A DNA stretch of 27,727 nucleotides from an uncultured SAR324 cluster bacterium (GTDB lineage Bacteria > SAR324 > NAC60-12). A model generated the notes under the pieces. It made no database searches. It saw nothing but the letters and a program-made list of their open reading frames with translations, and was not told the DNA's origin. The stretch lies in contig CABXOR010000023.1 of NCBI GenBank assembly GCA_902513935.1, positions 1 to 27,727 of the forward strand. The letters are read 5' to 3'. Each line of letters starts with the position of its first letter. The stretch's first letter is position 1. The translations under genes were made by a program, and so were the position numbers. This document shows, one piece after another, positions 1-7,577 of this stretch.

Positions 1-120
1 AAACAGGAAACCAAGGCGACTATCCGTTGTCTCCCAATTGAGGATAGATCTGAGACAGGAAAATGTATGGTAACCGGTAAGCTCTCTGAACGAGAGGCAC
101 TGTTTGCAATTGCTTATTGA
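1..120 (+). CDS. proS: Prolyl-tRNA synthetase, C-terminal end (partial)
   Basis: Frame 1 is open from the window edge to a TGA at 118-120 and gives the last 39 residues of a protein. The tail contains KATIRCLPIED, then GKCMVTGKLSER, and ends ALFAIAY. This is the usual ending of the archaeal/eukaryotic-like (type 3) prolyl-tRNA synthetases, whose extra C-terminal domain carries zinc-site cysteines and finishes with an invariant terminal tyrosine. Cys10 and Cys22 of the visible part would belong to that domain. The enzyme charges tRNA-Pro with proline in the cytoplasm. The catalytic class II core lies outside the window, so the assignment rests on the tail alone. The next gene starts 46 bases downstream on the same strand. 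Confidence 0.8.
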   Translation, partial: KQETKATIRCLPIEDRSETGKCMVTGKLSEREALFAIAY

Positions 121-166
121 AGAGCATGCAAAAAATCGAAGAAAATCTTAAACCATTCAAATTTTT

Positions 167-1396
167 GTGACCAAGAATATCATTGTATCAAACGTAAGTG
201 ACGAATCTTTTGCGCTTGGAGTAGGCTATGCGCATTCTCAGGAAATTGATATTTCTGATTTAATCGCCCTGAAATCATTTATAAACAATGAGTTTTGCCC
301 AAGATTTTTACAGGATCATGTTACAGAAGAAACTTTGGGACATGGACTAAAGGGCAAATCAGTTTATATCGTGTCAACTCATTCTGCGTATTATTCTCGA
401 AATGAACTGGCAATGAGGAATTATTTGATTGCATCTGCAGCAAAGGAGAACGGAGCAGAGTTTGTTGCTTTGGTTGAACCGGATTTATATTATTCAGCCC
501 AGGACCGTGGACCAAGAACGCTGGACCATCCACAAGTTACTGATTTTGCTTCACGTGAAAAATTTGTAGGACAACCTTGTTCTGCAGAAATGTATGCGCA
601 ACTGCTGAAAACATCCGGTGTTGATTCGGTGATGACTGTTCACAACCATAAACCAGATGTGATGCGGAATATATATCAAAAAGTTTATCCAACTGGCAAT
701 TCCCAAAAAATTCCTGTTTTCCTGGATTTGGACATTTCGCCACTCATTGCCAACTATATTCTCCGTTCTGGACTGGTCCGGCTTTGGAATTATGGAGAAC
801 ATGTAGGATTTGTTGCACCTGATGAGGGAGCGGTCGATTTTGTTAAACGTGTAAGAGAATTTACGGGCCTTCATAACTCCGTTTTGGTGACTTTCAAAAA
901 AACCCGCTTGGGTCAACGAGATGTGAAAGTTGATTTAAGCGAAGATGTAGAGTTGCTGAAAGGCAAAGATATTTTTATTCTTGATGATATGGTACGTACA
1001 GGAGGAACAATTGCGGCAAATATCAATGCTATTGCAGAGTCAAAAAGTTGCCGACCTGCAAATATCTTTTTCTACAGCACACATTCAACAATCTCTCCGG
1101 AAGCTCGTGAAAACCTGAATTCTCCTCACCTGAATCAATTCATAACGAGCAACACAATTCCCAGTGTTCTTAATCGTGACATTCAAGGACGTCTTCGTAA
1201 GAAAATTGTGGTCTTGAAAATTGAAAAATGGATTGCCAATGCAATTAGACATTGTCTGGAAGAAGCCAGGTATCCGGATGAAATATATGGAATCAATTCT
1301 GTTACTCAATCTGACGACTTTTACGAAGTTGACCTATCAACAAAAAATCCTCTGCATAACAAGTCCCGAGTTCAACAATACGAGTTGACAATCTGA
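167..1396 (+). CDS. Divergent ribose-phosphate pyrophosphokinase (PRPP synthetase) family protein
   Basis: 409 residues with a GTG start. No in-frame ATG lies between the proS stop and this GTG. The C-terminal half carries the type I phosphoribosyl/PRPP-binding loop DDMVRTGGT (residues 273-281) after GKDIFILD. Other segments line up with PRPP synthetase: YYSAQDRGPR (109-117) with the ATP-binding YARQDR region, VMTVHNH (155-161) with the metal-site DLH region, FVAPDEGAV (215-223) with the PDxG region, and a K-x-R pair (K245, R247) where the catalytic flexible loop has Lys-x-Arg. Known enzymes make PRPP from ribose 5-phosphate and ATP for nucleotide, histidine and tryptophan synthesis. At 409 residues it is about 90 longer than the usual 315, with extra sequence at the N-terminus and around 160-210. 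It may be a true but divergent PRPP synthetase or a relative with another substrate. trkA follows after 2 bases, so co-transcription is likely. Confidence 0.75.
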   Translation: MTKNIIVSNVSDESFALGVGYAHSQEIDISDLIALKSFINNEFCPRFLQDHVTEETLGHGLKGKSVYIVSTHSAYYSRNELAMRNYLIASAAKENGAEFVALVEPDLYYSAQDRGPRTLDHPQVTDFASREKFVGQPCSAEMYAQLLKTSGVDSVMTVHNHKPDVMRNIYQKVYPTGNSQKIPVFLDLDISPLIANYILRSGLVRLWNYGEHVGFVAPDEGAVDFVKRVREFTGLHNSVLVTFKKTRLGQRDVKVDLSEDVELLKGKDIFILDDMVRTGGTIAANINAIAESKSCRPANIFFYSTHSTISPEARENLNSPHLNQFITSNTIPSVLNRDIQGRLRKKIVVLKIEKWIANAIRHCLEEARYPDEIYGINSVTQSDDFYEVDLSTKNPLHNKSRVQQYELTI

Positions 1397-1398
1397 AT

Positions 1399-2787
1399 AT
1401 GTCTAAATACGAAAATACGCTTATCCTTGGAATTGGTGAAGTGGGAATGCACCTCGCTCAACGATTGGTCCATGAAGGTTATCCGGTAACTGTAATCGAA
1501 TCCAATTCTGAATTACTTGAAGCAGCAGCAGAGTCACTGGATGCCCGTTTGATATGTGGGAATGCCATGCAGCTTTCAAGTTGGCGTGAGGCTAACGCAC
1601 AGGATATGGGTCTAATGATTGCTGCCACAAATGATGATTCCACTAATATGTTGTCTTCCTTAATTGCTGACAGATTTGGCATTGAGCGAAAAATTGTCCG
1701 GACGCGTTCAATTGATTTAATGGATGGAAGTATTTTATCTCCTAAAGACCTGAAGATCGACCTGATGGTCCATCCTGAAGAACTGGTGGCCCAGGAGATA
1801 TTTCGACTCGTGAAACGTGCGTCCTGCAATGACCTTACTGTGGTTGGTGATGGAAAAATGCTTGTTCTTGCTATGCGGGTTAACGAAGGGTCACCGCTGA
1901 TTTTTAAAACACCTAAAGAGCTTTCTGATGCACATACTGATTATCGTTTCAGAGTTGTGGCGATTGGCCGAGGAATTTCAACCATTATTCCGCATGCAGA
2001 CGAGCAAATCCGACCCCTGGATCAGGTTTTCATTATGGCCAGGAAGGATGATATGAAGCCCTTGATGGAGATGATGAAAATTGAACATAAAAAAATCGAA
2101 TGCATGATGATTCTCGGGGGCGGCATCGTAGGAAGTAGAGTAGGACAACTGCTGGAAAAAGAAGTGGAGATAAAGCTCATCGAAAATAATCAGAATCGTG
2201 CGGACGAACTTGCATCTGACTTGAAAAATACAGAGGTAATTCATGGTGATGGAACAGATGCAAACGTGCTGGTTATGTCCGGACTTGATGCTACAGAATC
2301 ATTCATTGCTACAACAGGAGATAATGAAACAAATATAGTAAGTTGCCTGTTGGCAAAACATTTGATGAATCGAAATAATCGTGATCTTCAGGCTGGTCAC
2401 GGTAAGACAATTGCGTTGGTTAACAAAGAGGACTATCTTGTTTTAGCATCTACAATTGGATTGGATATAGCTCTCAACGCAAAAATTTCTGCGGCCAACG
2501 AAATCCTCAAATTTATCCGCAGAAGTGAACTCTTGTCAGTGGCCCATCTGCATGGAGTAGATGCGGAAGTTGTTGAACTTAAAGCAGGACCCGGCTCGGA
2601 AATTGCACATAAGCCTTTGAAAAAAATGGCGAGTTACTTTCGTCAGCATAATATTTTAATCGGCGGTGTTGAGCAGGATGGAGTTTGGAAGGTCGCTGTG
2701 GGTTCAACTCAAGTACAACCTCACAACCGTGTAGTTGCAGTTTGTTCCTCACACCAACTAAAAAAAGTAAGACAGTTATTTAATTGA
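1399..2787 (+). CDS. trkA: Trk system potassium uptake regulatory subunit TrkA
   Basis: 462 residues, the usual length of a full two-repeat TrkA. The first RCK half opens with ILGIGEVGMHLAQ, giving the Rossmann motif G11-x-G13-x-x-G16 followed by an acidic residue (VIES) that marks NAD binding. The second half begins near residue 238 with ILGGGIVGSRVGQ (G240, G242, G245). Each Rossmann domain is followed by a TrkA-C type domain, around 145-215 and 370-455. TrkA is a cytoplasmic protein that binds the TrkH/TrkG potassium channel subunit and gates it in response to nucleotides. No trkH gene is visible here. The start ATG lies 2 bases after the upstream stop codon, so translation is probably coupled to the PRPP-synthetase-like gene. 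Confidence 0.92.
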   Translation: MSKYENTLILGIGEVGMHLAQRLVHEGYPVTVIESNSELLEAAAESLDARLICGNAMQLSSWREANAQDMGLMIAATNDDSTNMLSSLIADRFGIERKIVRTRSIDLMDGSILSPKDLKIDLMVHPEELVAQEIFRLVKRASCNDLTVVGDGKMLVLAMRVNEGSPLIFKTPKELSDAHTDYRFRVVAIGRGISTIIPHADEQIRPLDQVFIMARKDDMKPLMEMMKIEHKKIECMMILGGGIVGSRVGQLLEKEVEIKLIENNQNRADELASDLKNTEVIHGDGTDANVLVMSGLDATESFIATTGDNETNIVSCLLAKHLMNRNNRDLQAGHGKTIALVNKEDYLVLASTIGLDIALNAKISAANEILKFIRRSELLSVAHLHGVDAEVVELKAGPGSEIAHKPLKKMASYFRQHNILIGGVEQDGVWKVAVGSTQVQPHNRVVAVCSSHQLKKVRQLFN

Positions 2788-2877
2788 AATAATTAGTTTT
2801 AATACCCCCTCAAACTTTTTAATAATTATTTTCATTTAATCCTACCAAAATACAATGAATGGGTATATACTATTTCA
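2788..2877. other. AT-rich intergenic gap between trkA and the lipoprotein gene
   Basis: Ninety bases with no open frame of interest. A TATACT at 2866-2871 resembles a -10 element, but it sits only 7 bases before the lipoprotein ATG and has no good -35 partner. If it is used, the transcript would be almost leaderless. A weak A/T-only inverted repeat (2787-2794 with 2823-2830) is too unstable to call a terminator. Confidence 0.3.
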
Positions 2878-3210
2878 ATGGAATTGCTGTTAAGATGTTT
2901 AACAGGGCTGTTTATCCTTATTTTAGTTGGATGTAGCCAGGAGCGAAGGTATGTGTATCCCATGGATCAACGCCTTGAGTTACAAAGGATATGTAAGGCT
3001 GTAAGTTCCAGAAATACAAATCGTTTCATGGTTTTGTTGGGTAAAATTTACCCCCTGAATAATGATGGGCGCACAGCAGCACTTGAAGAAATAAGTACAA
3101 GTTTGGAAGATGCTGGATATTTTTGCGGAACTTATCGCTTTAGAAATGCACCTTGTTCTGTTGGGAAAAAAACACTGATTGATCAAACAACGTGTTCTTA
3201 TTCAAGGTAA
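2878..3210 (+). CDS. Small putative lipoprotein of unknown function
   Basis: 110 residues. The N-terminus has a short hydrophobic stretch (about 8-17) ending in a lipobox, LVGC, with the lipidated cysteine at position 19 and Ser at +2. Under the Lol rule this points to the outer membrane rather than retention in the inner membrane. The mature part holds four further cysteines (39, 83, 93, 106), enough for two disulfide bonds in the periplasm. The region around 28-80 looks helical. I do not recognise the family. There is no clear Shine-Dalgarno sequence before the ATG. It stands alone between trkA and ftsA on the same strand, so a link with cell-envelope division is possible by position only. 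The intact frame and convincing signal sequence make it a likely real gene. Confidence 0.65.
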   Translation: MELLLRCLTGLFILILVGCSQERRYVYPMDQRLELQRICKAVSSRNTNRFMVLLGKIYPLNNDGRTAALEEISTSLEDAGYFCGTYRFRNAPCSVGKKTLIDQTTCSYSR

Positions 3211-3415
3211 ATAATTGAAAATATTAGCTTATATTATTAATTTATTTTATACGATTAATAGAGAAATAAAGGAAATATTCACTTATATGAAAATCATTAA
3301 AACCTTGTCTGAATGCAGTTTTAACATGGACAGTAAATTGCACCCAACGGTAGTTTTATCATTTTTATTCATAATTTTTGGAATTAGTACGAAAATTTAA
3401 AGACGAGGAGCATGG
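3211..3415. other. AT-rich intergenic region upstream of ftsA
   Basis: About 205 very AT-rich bases between the lipoprotein gene and ftsA. Several TATA-like hexamers occur, but none has a -35 partner at proper spacing that I would defend. The region ends in a good Shine-Dalgarno sequence, GAGGAG at 3405-3410, which is 5 bases before the ftsA ATG at 3416. A weak TTG-started frame at 3215-3400 is discussed under rejected items. Confidence 0.4.
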
Positions 3416-4657
3416 ATGCCGTCGAACTCTAAAAACAATAACTTGACCGTAGGACTTGATATTGGAACCACAAAAATATGTGCAATTGCAGTTGAAGGTG
3501 ATGACATTGAAGCGTTGAATGTTGTTGGAGTCGGCACAGCAAAATCAGACGGGTTACGTAAGGGTGTCGTCGTCAATATTGAAAAGACAGTCAAGGCAAT
3601 CAAGAAGGCAGTAGAAGAATGTGAATTAATGTGTGGAGCCCAGATTCGTTCCGTCTTTGCTGGCATTGCAGGACACCATATCAGGGGACAAAACAGCAGA
3701 GGCATGGTCACTGTTTATCATAACCGTATTGTTACTGATGAAGACATACGTCGTGTCATCGACGCAGCCCAAGTATTGATTCCCAATGATAGAGAAGTGC
3801 TGCACATACTCCCCCAGGAATTCATTGTTGATGACCAGGATGGCGTTCAAAACCCTCTTGGCATGGCAGCAGCACGTTTAGAGGTAAATGTTCACATTGT
3901 CACTGGTTCAGTCACCTCTGCACAAAATATTATTAAATGCTGCAATCAGTCCGGACTGGATGTAGAGGACATTGTACTGGAACCTTTGTCCTCAAGTCAG
4001 GCAGTCCTCAGTCCTGATGAACAGGAGGTAGGAGTGGTACTGGTTGATATTGGAGGAGGTACAACAGACGTCACTATTTATTCAGAAGGCAGCATTGTCC
4101 ACACGGCTGTTTTGGCATTGGGCGGCAATCATTTGACACACGATATTGCCATCGGTTTAGGTGCACCTTTACATGAAGCAGAGGAAATTAAACACAATTT
4201 TGGTGTGGCGATGTCCTCCATGGTGAAAGAAGACGAAATGATTGATGTCCCCAGCGTAGGCGGGAGAAATAACCGCACCATGAAAAAACGGGTGTTGGCA
4301 AGTATAATCGAAGATCGTTTTAGGGAAATATTTGAATTGATTGCACATGAAATTGAGAAGACCCACTTTCATACATTGATGGCATCAGGTGTAGTTATTA
4401 CGGGTGGAACCTGTATTATGCCTGGTTCAGACCGACTGGCTTCTCAAGTTTTGAATTTGCCGGTACGGGTGGGATATCCGGAAAATATAGCTGGTTTACG
4501 TGAAATGATTTATTCACCGAAATATGCAACCAGTGTAGGACTTGTACGTTACGGAATAACAAGCAATCAAGGGAAATTGAATTTTGTAGGTGATGACACA
4601 AATTTATTTCATAAAGTATCCAGACGAATGAAAGATTGGATGCAAGATTTTTTTTAG
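3416..4657 (+). CDS. ftsA: Cell division protein FtsA
   Basis: 413 residues, normal for FtsA. This actin-like ATPase tethers FtsZ filaments to the inner membrane and helps recruit later division proteins. The ATPase signatures are GLDIGTTK (phosphate 1, residues 13-20), VDIGGGTTDV (phosphate 2, D211 onwards) and a late ITGG motif. Between them, SVFAGIAGHHIRG and the following segment correspond to the family-specific 1C domain. The last residues (HKVSRRMKDWMQDFF) form the amphipathic membrane-targeting helix. Two ATGs overlap the ribosome-binding area. The one at 3416 is in frame, 5 bases after GAGGAG, while the ATG at 3412 is out of frame. ftsZ follows after 56 bases. ftsQ, which usually comes directly before ftsA, is absent. 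Confidence 0.97.
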   Translation: MPSNSKNNNLTVGLDIGTTKICAIAVEGDDIEALNVVGVGTAKSDGLRKGVVVNIEKTVKAIKKAVEECELMCGAQIRSVFAGIAGHHIRGQNSRGMVTVYHNRIVTDEDIRRVIDAAQVLIPNDREVLHILPQEFIVDDQDGVQNPLGMAAARLEVNVHIVTGSVTSAQNIIKCCNQSGLDVEDIVLEPLSSSQAVLSPDEQEVGVVLVDIGGGTTDVTIYSEGSIVHTAVLALGGNHLTHDIAIGLGAPLHEAEEIKHNFGVAMSSMVKEDEMIDVPSVGGRNNRTMKKRVLASIIEDRFREIFELIAHEIEKTHFHTLMASGVVITGGTCIMPGSDRLASQVLNLPVRVGYPENIAGLREMIYSPKYATSVGLVRYGITSNQGKLNFVGDDTNLFHKVSRRMKDWMQDFF

Positions 4658-4660
4658 TTT

Positions 4661-4674
4661 TTTGACAGGTCAAA
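4661..4674. promoter_or_regulatory. Perfect dyad upstream of ftsZ containing a TTGACA hexamer
   Basis: TTTGAC, a 2-base spacer AG, then GTCAAA form an exact inverted repeat 39 bases before the ftsZ ATG. The two-base spacer is too small for an RNA hairpin loop, so a DNA-binding protein site is the more natural reading. Positions 4662-4667 are also a perfect consensus -35 hexamer, TTGACA, but I see no good -10 element 16-18 bases downstream. Confidence 0.3.
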
Positions 4675-4713
4675 TTCAAACATGATTTCTAAAAACAACC
4701 AAAGGGAGCAAAA

Positions 4714-6477
4714 ATGCTAAATTTTTCTGATATCCAACCCGTCCGTGACGATTTACCGAAAATAAAAGTCATCGGTGTAGGCGGTGGCGGCGGCAATGCC
4801 GTCAATCGCATGATACAAACGGATGTTCAAGGGGTAGATTTTATTGTTGCAAATACAGATTTACAAGATTTGCGTAAATCACTAGCTCCTCAGAAATTGC
4901 AGATTGGCAGCAAATGTTCCCGAGGTCTAGGGGCAGGTGCTAAACCGGAAATTGGCCGTAATGCTGCCTTGGAAAGTATTGATCAAATAAGCGATTCCCT
5001 TCAAGGTGCAGATATGGTTTTCCTGGCCGCAGGCATGGGCGGTGGAACTGGAACTGGAGGAACACCAATAGTTGCTCAGGTAGCTCAGGAAATGAAAGCC
5101 CTTACTGTCGGTGTTGTGACATTGCCGTTTAATTTTGAAGCAAAACGACGTCGAAAAGTCGCAAATGGAGGTATAACTGAATTGAGAAATCATGTTGACA
5201 CGCTTATAGTTGTACCAAACGAAAATTTATTTAGTATCATCAATAGACGAACCCCGATGACCGAAGCCTTTGGGTTTGCGGACGATGTGCTTCGTCAAGG
5301 AGTTCAAGGTATATCTGATTTAATAACAAGAGATGGATTGGTCAATTTGGATTTTGCAGATGTCCGTACTGTTATGTCAAACAAAGGGAAGGCAGTAATG
5401 GGGACAGGACTTGCCTCAGGGGAAAATAGAGCGAGACATGCAGCAGAACAGGCTCTGCATAGCCCTTTGCTGAATGATAACACAATTGACGGCGCACGCG
5501 GTATATTGATTAATGTTGTAGGAGGGGTGACGATGGGAATGCAGGAGGTTGAGGAAGCATCTACATTCATTAAGGAACATGGACACAAAGATGCTGAAAT
5601 AATTTGGGGTGCTGCAATAAATCCGGATTTTGAAGATCAAATGATGATTACAGTCATTGCAACGGGTTTTGATGAGCAAGAAGTAACAGATAAAATTTCC
5701 GTCCCAGTTCTTCCTGCAATGCCTTTAGAAGCACTTGTTGTGACAAATAAAAATTCCCAAACAAACACGGATACAGATGAGACAGAGTTCAATTCTGAAG
5801 TTGAACTTAATTTGGGAAAAAATGATTCCATTGAACCATACAGTGATGACGATTTCTTTGATGAAAATGAATCAATTACAGCAGATGATAAAGCTTTTGT
5901 TGAAGGTGATCCTGAGGACAGCTCTTTTTCAGCAACTGCTCAATCTGAAGACTCAAATAAAGAGTCAGTAGTCGATGATCAGGAAGAACTTTCAAGTCAC
6001 CAGATATCTTTACATTCATCAGAAACAGAAAGTGAAGAAATTACATTAGCAGATGAATCATCACATCTTTCAAATGACAGCGAAGAAGAACTTTTGGAAG
6101 AACCGGAGTCATTGATGAACGAAACTTCTAAAGTTGAATCTGTTAATTTTTCTGATTCAAATTTGGAAGTTGAGTCAGGCACATTTGAAGATTTAGCAAT
6201 TAATCATTCTTCTACAGATATTGATGCAGAAAACTATTCCATCCATGGTATTTCCGGAGTGTCAACAAAACTGAATGATAATGAATCAAATGAGACACAC
6301 TTTTTCCCAAATTCTAATGTCACTTCAGAAAATGAAAATGATACTGAAACCAACCCCGTTGAGACAAGCCCGCTGATACCTGAGTGGGCAAATCAAACGG
6401 AAAATCCCACATTTTATCAAAATTTAGACATTCCTACTTTTCTGAGAAGAAGAGGGTCAAATCGACCACGCCAATAA
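4714..6477 (+). CDS. ftsZ: Cell division protein FtsZ with a very long acidic C-terminal linker
   Basis: 587 residues, about 200 more than typical FtsZ. This tubulin-like GTPase forms the division ring. The globular part (about 15-320) has [13 protein letters not shown] (21-33), the GTP signature [14 protein letters not shown] (105-118), and the T7 catalytic loop N211-L-D213-F-A-D216. The usual residues after GTGTG (AAP/SAP) are GTP here. From about 322 to 569 comes a tail rich in Asp, Glu, Ser, Asn and Thr, with very few lysines and no arginine, which should be disordered. It ends in a conserved C-terminal peptide, [12 protein letters not shown] (570-581), which binds FtsA and other partners, plus a basic end. 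A good ribosome site, GGGAG (4704-4708), precedes the ATG. Neither frame nor codon usage suggests a frameshift fusion, so the long linker looks genuine. Confidence 0.97.
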   Translation: MLNFSDIQPVRDDLPKIKVIGVGGGGGNAVNRMIQTDVQGVDFIVANTDLQDLRKSLAPQKLQIGSKCSRGLGAGAKPEIGRNAALESIDQISDSLQGADMVFLAAGMGGGTGTGGTPIVAQVAQEMKALTVGVVTLPFNFEAKRRRKVANGGITELRNHVDTLIVVPNENLFSIINRRTPMTEAFGFADDVLRQGVQGISDLITRDGLVNLDFADVRTVMSNKGKAVMGTGLASGENRARHAAEQALHSPLLNDNTIDGARGILINVVGGVTMGMQEVEEASTFIKEHGHKDAEIIWGAAINPDFEDQMMITVIATGFDEQEVTDKISVPVLPAMPLEALVVTNKNSQTNTDTDETEFNSEVELNLGKNDSIEPYSDDDFFDENESITADDKAFVEGDPEDSSFSATAQSEDSNKESVVDDQEELSSHQISLHSSETESEEITLADESSHLSNDSEEELLEEPESLMNETSKVESVNFSDSNLEVESGTFEDLAINHSSTDIDAENYSIHGISGVSTKLNDNESNETHFFPNSNVTSENENDTETNPVETSPLIPEWANQTENPTFYQNLDIPTFLRRRGSNRPRQ

Positions 6478-6515
6478 AATAACTTGTAGTTCTATTTGTT
6501 TCACATTATTCTAAA

Positions 6516-6610
6516 GTCTGAGGCCGAAAACTGAGCGGTTAGCAGATTATATAGATATTTTTGAAACAGCACAAGTACTAACCGTGAGTAATTACCTGTC
6601 GGCTTCAGAC
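6516..6610 (+). ncRNA. Candidate structured RNA between ftsZ and the FHA genes
   Basis: Bases 6516-6527 (GTCTGAGGCCGA) pair completely with 6599-6610 (TCGGCTTCAGAC), giving 12 pairs with one G-U. Inside, 6536-6542 (CGGTTAG) pairs exactly with 6578-6584 (CTAACCG), extended by a G-U at 6535/6585. The two stems are separated by unpaired strands of about 7 and 13 bases and close a 35-base AT-rich loop. A weak promoter-like pair, TTGTAG (6484-6489) and TATTCT (6507-6512) with 17-base spacing, would start transcription near the base of the outer stem. No T-run follows directly, so it is not a standard terminator. I cannot match it to a known family. It could be a small RNA, a 3' UTR structure of the ftsA-ftsZ message or a decayed repeat. 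The strand is uncertain because the structure folds on both. Confidence 0.4.
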
Positions 6611-6651
6611 ATATTTTCCAAGTTTTTGTAGAGAAGAGTTGCTAATTTATT

Positions 6652-6680
6652 TTGATTGAATTAGGGGTTCTAAATTTAAT
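6652..6680 (+). promoter_or_regulatory. Possible sigma-70 promoter for the FHA gene pair
   Basis: TTGATT (6652-6657) and TTTAAT (6675-6680) are spaced by 17 bases and match the consensus at 4 and 5 of 6 positions. Transcription would start near 6687, leaving about 15 bases before the ATG at 6702. In such AT-rich sequence chance matches are common. Confidence 0.3.
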
Positions 6681-6701
6681 TTTTCATTTAGTATTTTACT
6701 T

Positions 6702-7577
6702 ATGAAATCAACTCGCAGCATACATAATGCAGTGTTAGGTCTTCTAGGAGGTCTTGCAAGCTGGACGTTAATGCAAAGCGGGTTTCATGCGTTTGATGCT
6801 CTTTCCGTTACAGGACTATCAGGATTAAATATTATTTGGCTCAATAAGTTTATTTTTGAAGGGGCTTTAGTAGGTCTCGGACTGGGCATGGTTCTACAGG
6901 CAAGGGTTTCACTTTGGTACCATTATGAATTGGTACATATTTTGTCCAAAATGTTTATCGGTGCTTCCATTGGAGCGATTCTGGGACTAATTTGTTTCAG
7001 TATCGGAGAACTATTGCAAGTTTGGCTGGTATTGCCAGCATTATGCCGTATAGCAAGTTGGACACTTTTAGGATTATTATTAGTTGGAACCACTGAGATG
7101 TTCCATTCCCGTTCTGGATTTTTAAAGCCACGAATCATTAGTGGAGGAATTGGGGGAGCAATCGGAGGTGGAATTTTTGAATTATTGCTGCTGTATCAGA
7201 TGACTGGTCCGGATCACCTTTTAGGATTGATTCTGGTTAGTTTCAGCATCTCATTATTTGTTGGAATTATTGAAGATCGTGCTACTTCTTTTGCTCTTCG
7301 AGTTGTGTCGGGCAAACAAGAAGGACAAATATTTCTACTTGATCAAAATAGATTCACTTTAGGATATGGTTCACAAAATGACTTCATTTTGAAAGGTTAT
7401 GCAGAAGTTTGTGACCTTCATGCAAACATTCTTAAAAAAGGCAAAGAAGTCATTATTGAGAATGCAGACGAAGGAGGTGAAGTCCTGGTTAATTATCGTC
7501 TGGTCGATCAACAATCCATGAAAAAAGGAGATGTCATCAAAATTGGTACAGCGCTGCTGCAGTACTATGAAATCTGA
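6702..7577 (+). CDS. Polytopic membrane protein with C-terminal FHA-like domain
   Basis: 291 residues. About six hydrophobic segments lie in the first two thirds (roughly 10-27, 48-67, 86-104, 109-131, 145-165, 174-192). Several carry glycine-zipper spacing, such as GGIGGAIGGG near 147-156, which favours close helix packing. Residues about 196-291 form an FHA-type beta domain: LGYGSQNDFIL, then CDLHANIL, VNYRLVDQQ and KKGDVIKIG. The FHA histidine is present, but the usual GR and S-R phosphothreonine contacts are replaced (GY, and C-D before the L-H), so phosphopeptide binding is doubtful. The stop overlaps the start of the next gene by one base (TGATG), so the two are translationally coupled. 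Exact function is unknown. Its place directly after ftsZ suggests, but does not show, a role at the envelope. Confidence 0.75.
   Translation: MKSTRSIHNAVLGLLGGLASWTLMQSGFHAFDALSVTGLSGLNIIWLNKFIFEGALVGLGLGMVLQARVSLWYHYELVHILSKMFIGASIGAILGLICFSIGELLQVWLVLPALCRIASWTLLGLLLVGTTEMFHSRSGFLKPRIISGGIGGAIGGGIFELLLLYQMTGPDHLLGLILVSFSISLFVGIIEDRATSFALRVVSGKQEGQIFLLDQNRFTLGYGSQNDFILKGYAEVCDLHANILKKGKEVIIENADEGGEVLVNYRLVDQQSMKKGDVIKIGTALLQYYEI

Noticed and set aside
551..916. 121-codon minus-strand frame opposite the PRPP-synthetase-like gene
   Set aside because: The opposite strand carries clear family motifs; this frame has none.
3215..3400. 61-codon frame with a TTG start between the lipoprotein gene and ftsA
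   Set aside because: It has a rare start codon, no ribosome site, AT-driven composition and no recognisable domain apart from a few hydrophobic residues. More likely non-coding leader.
6516..6610. tRNA or selenocysteine tRNA in the ftsZ-FHA gap
   Set aside because: The length fits, but there is no T-arm motif, no CCA end and no cloverleaf.
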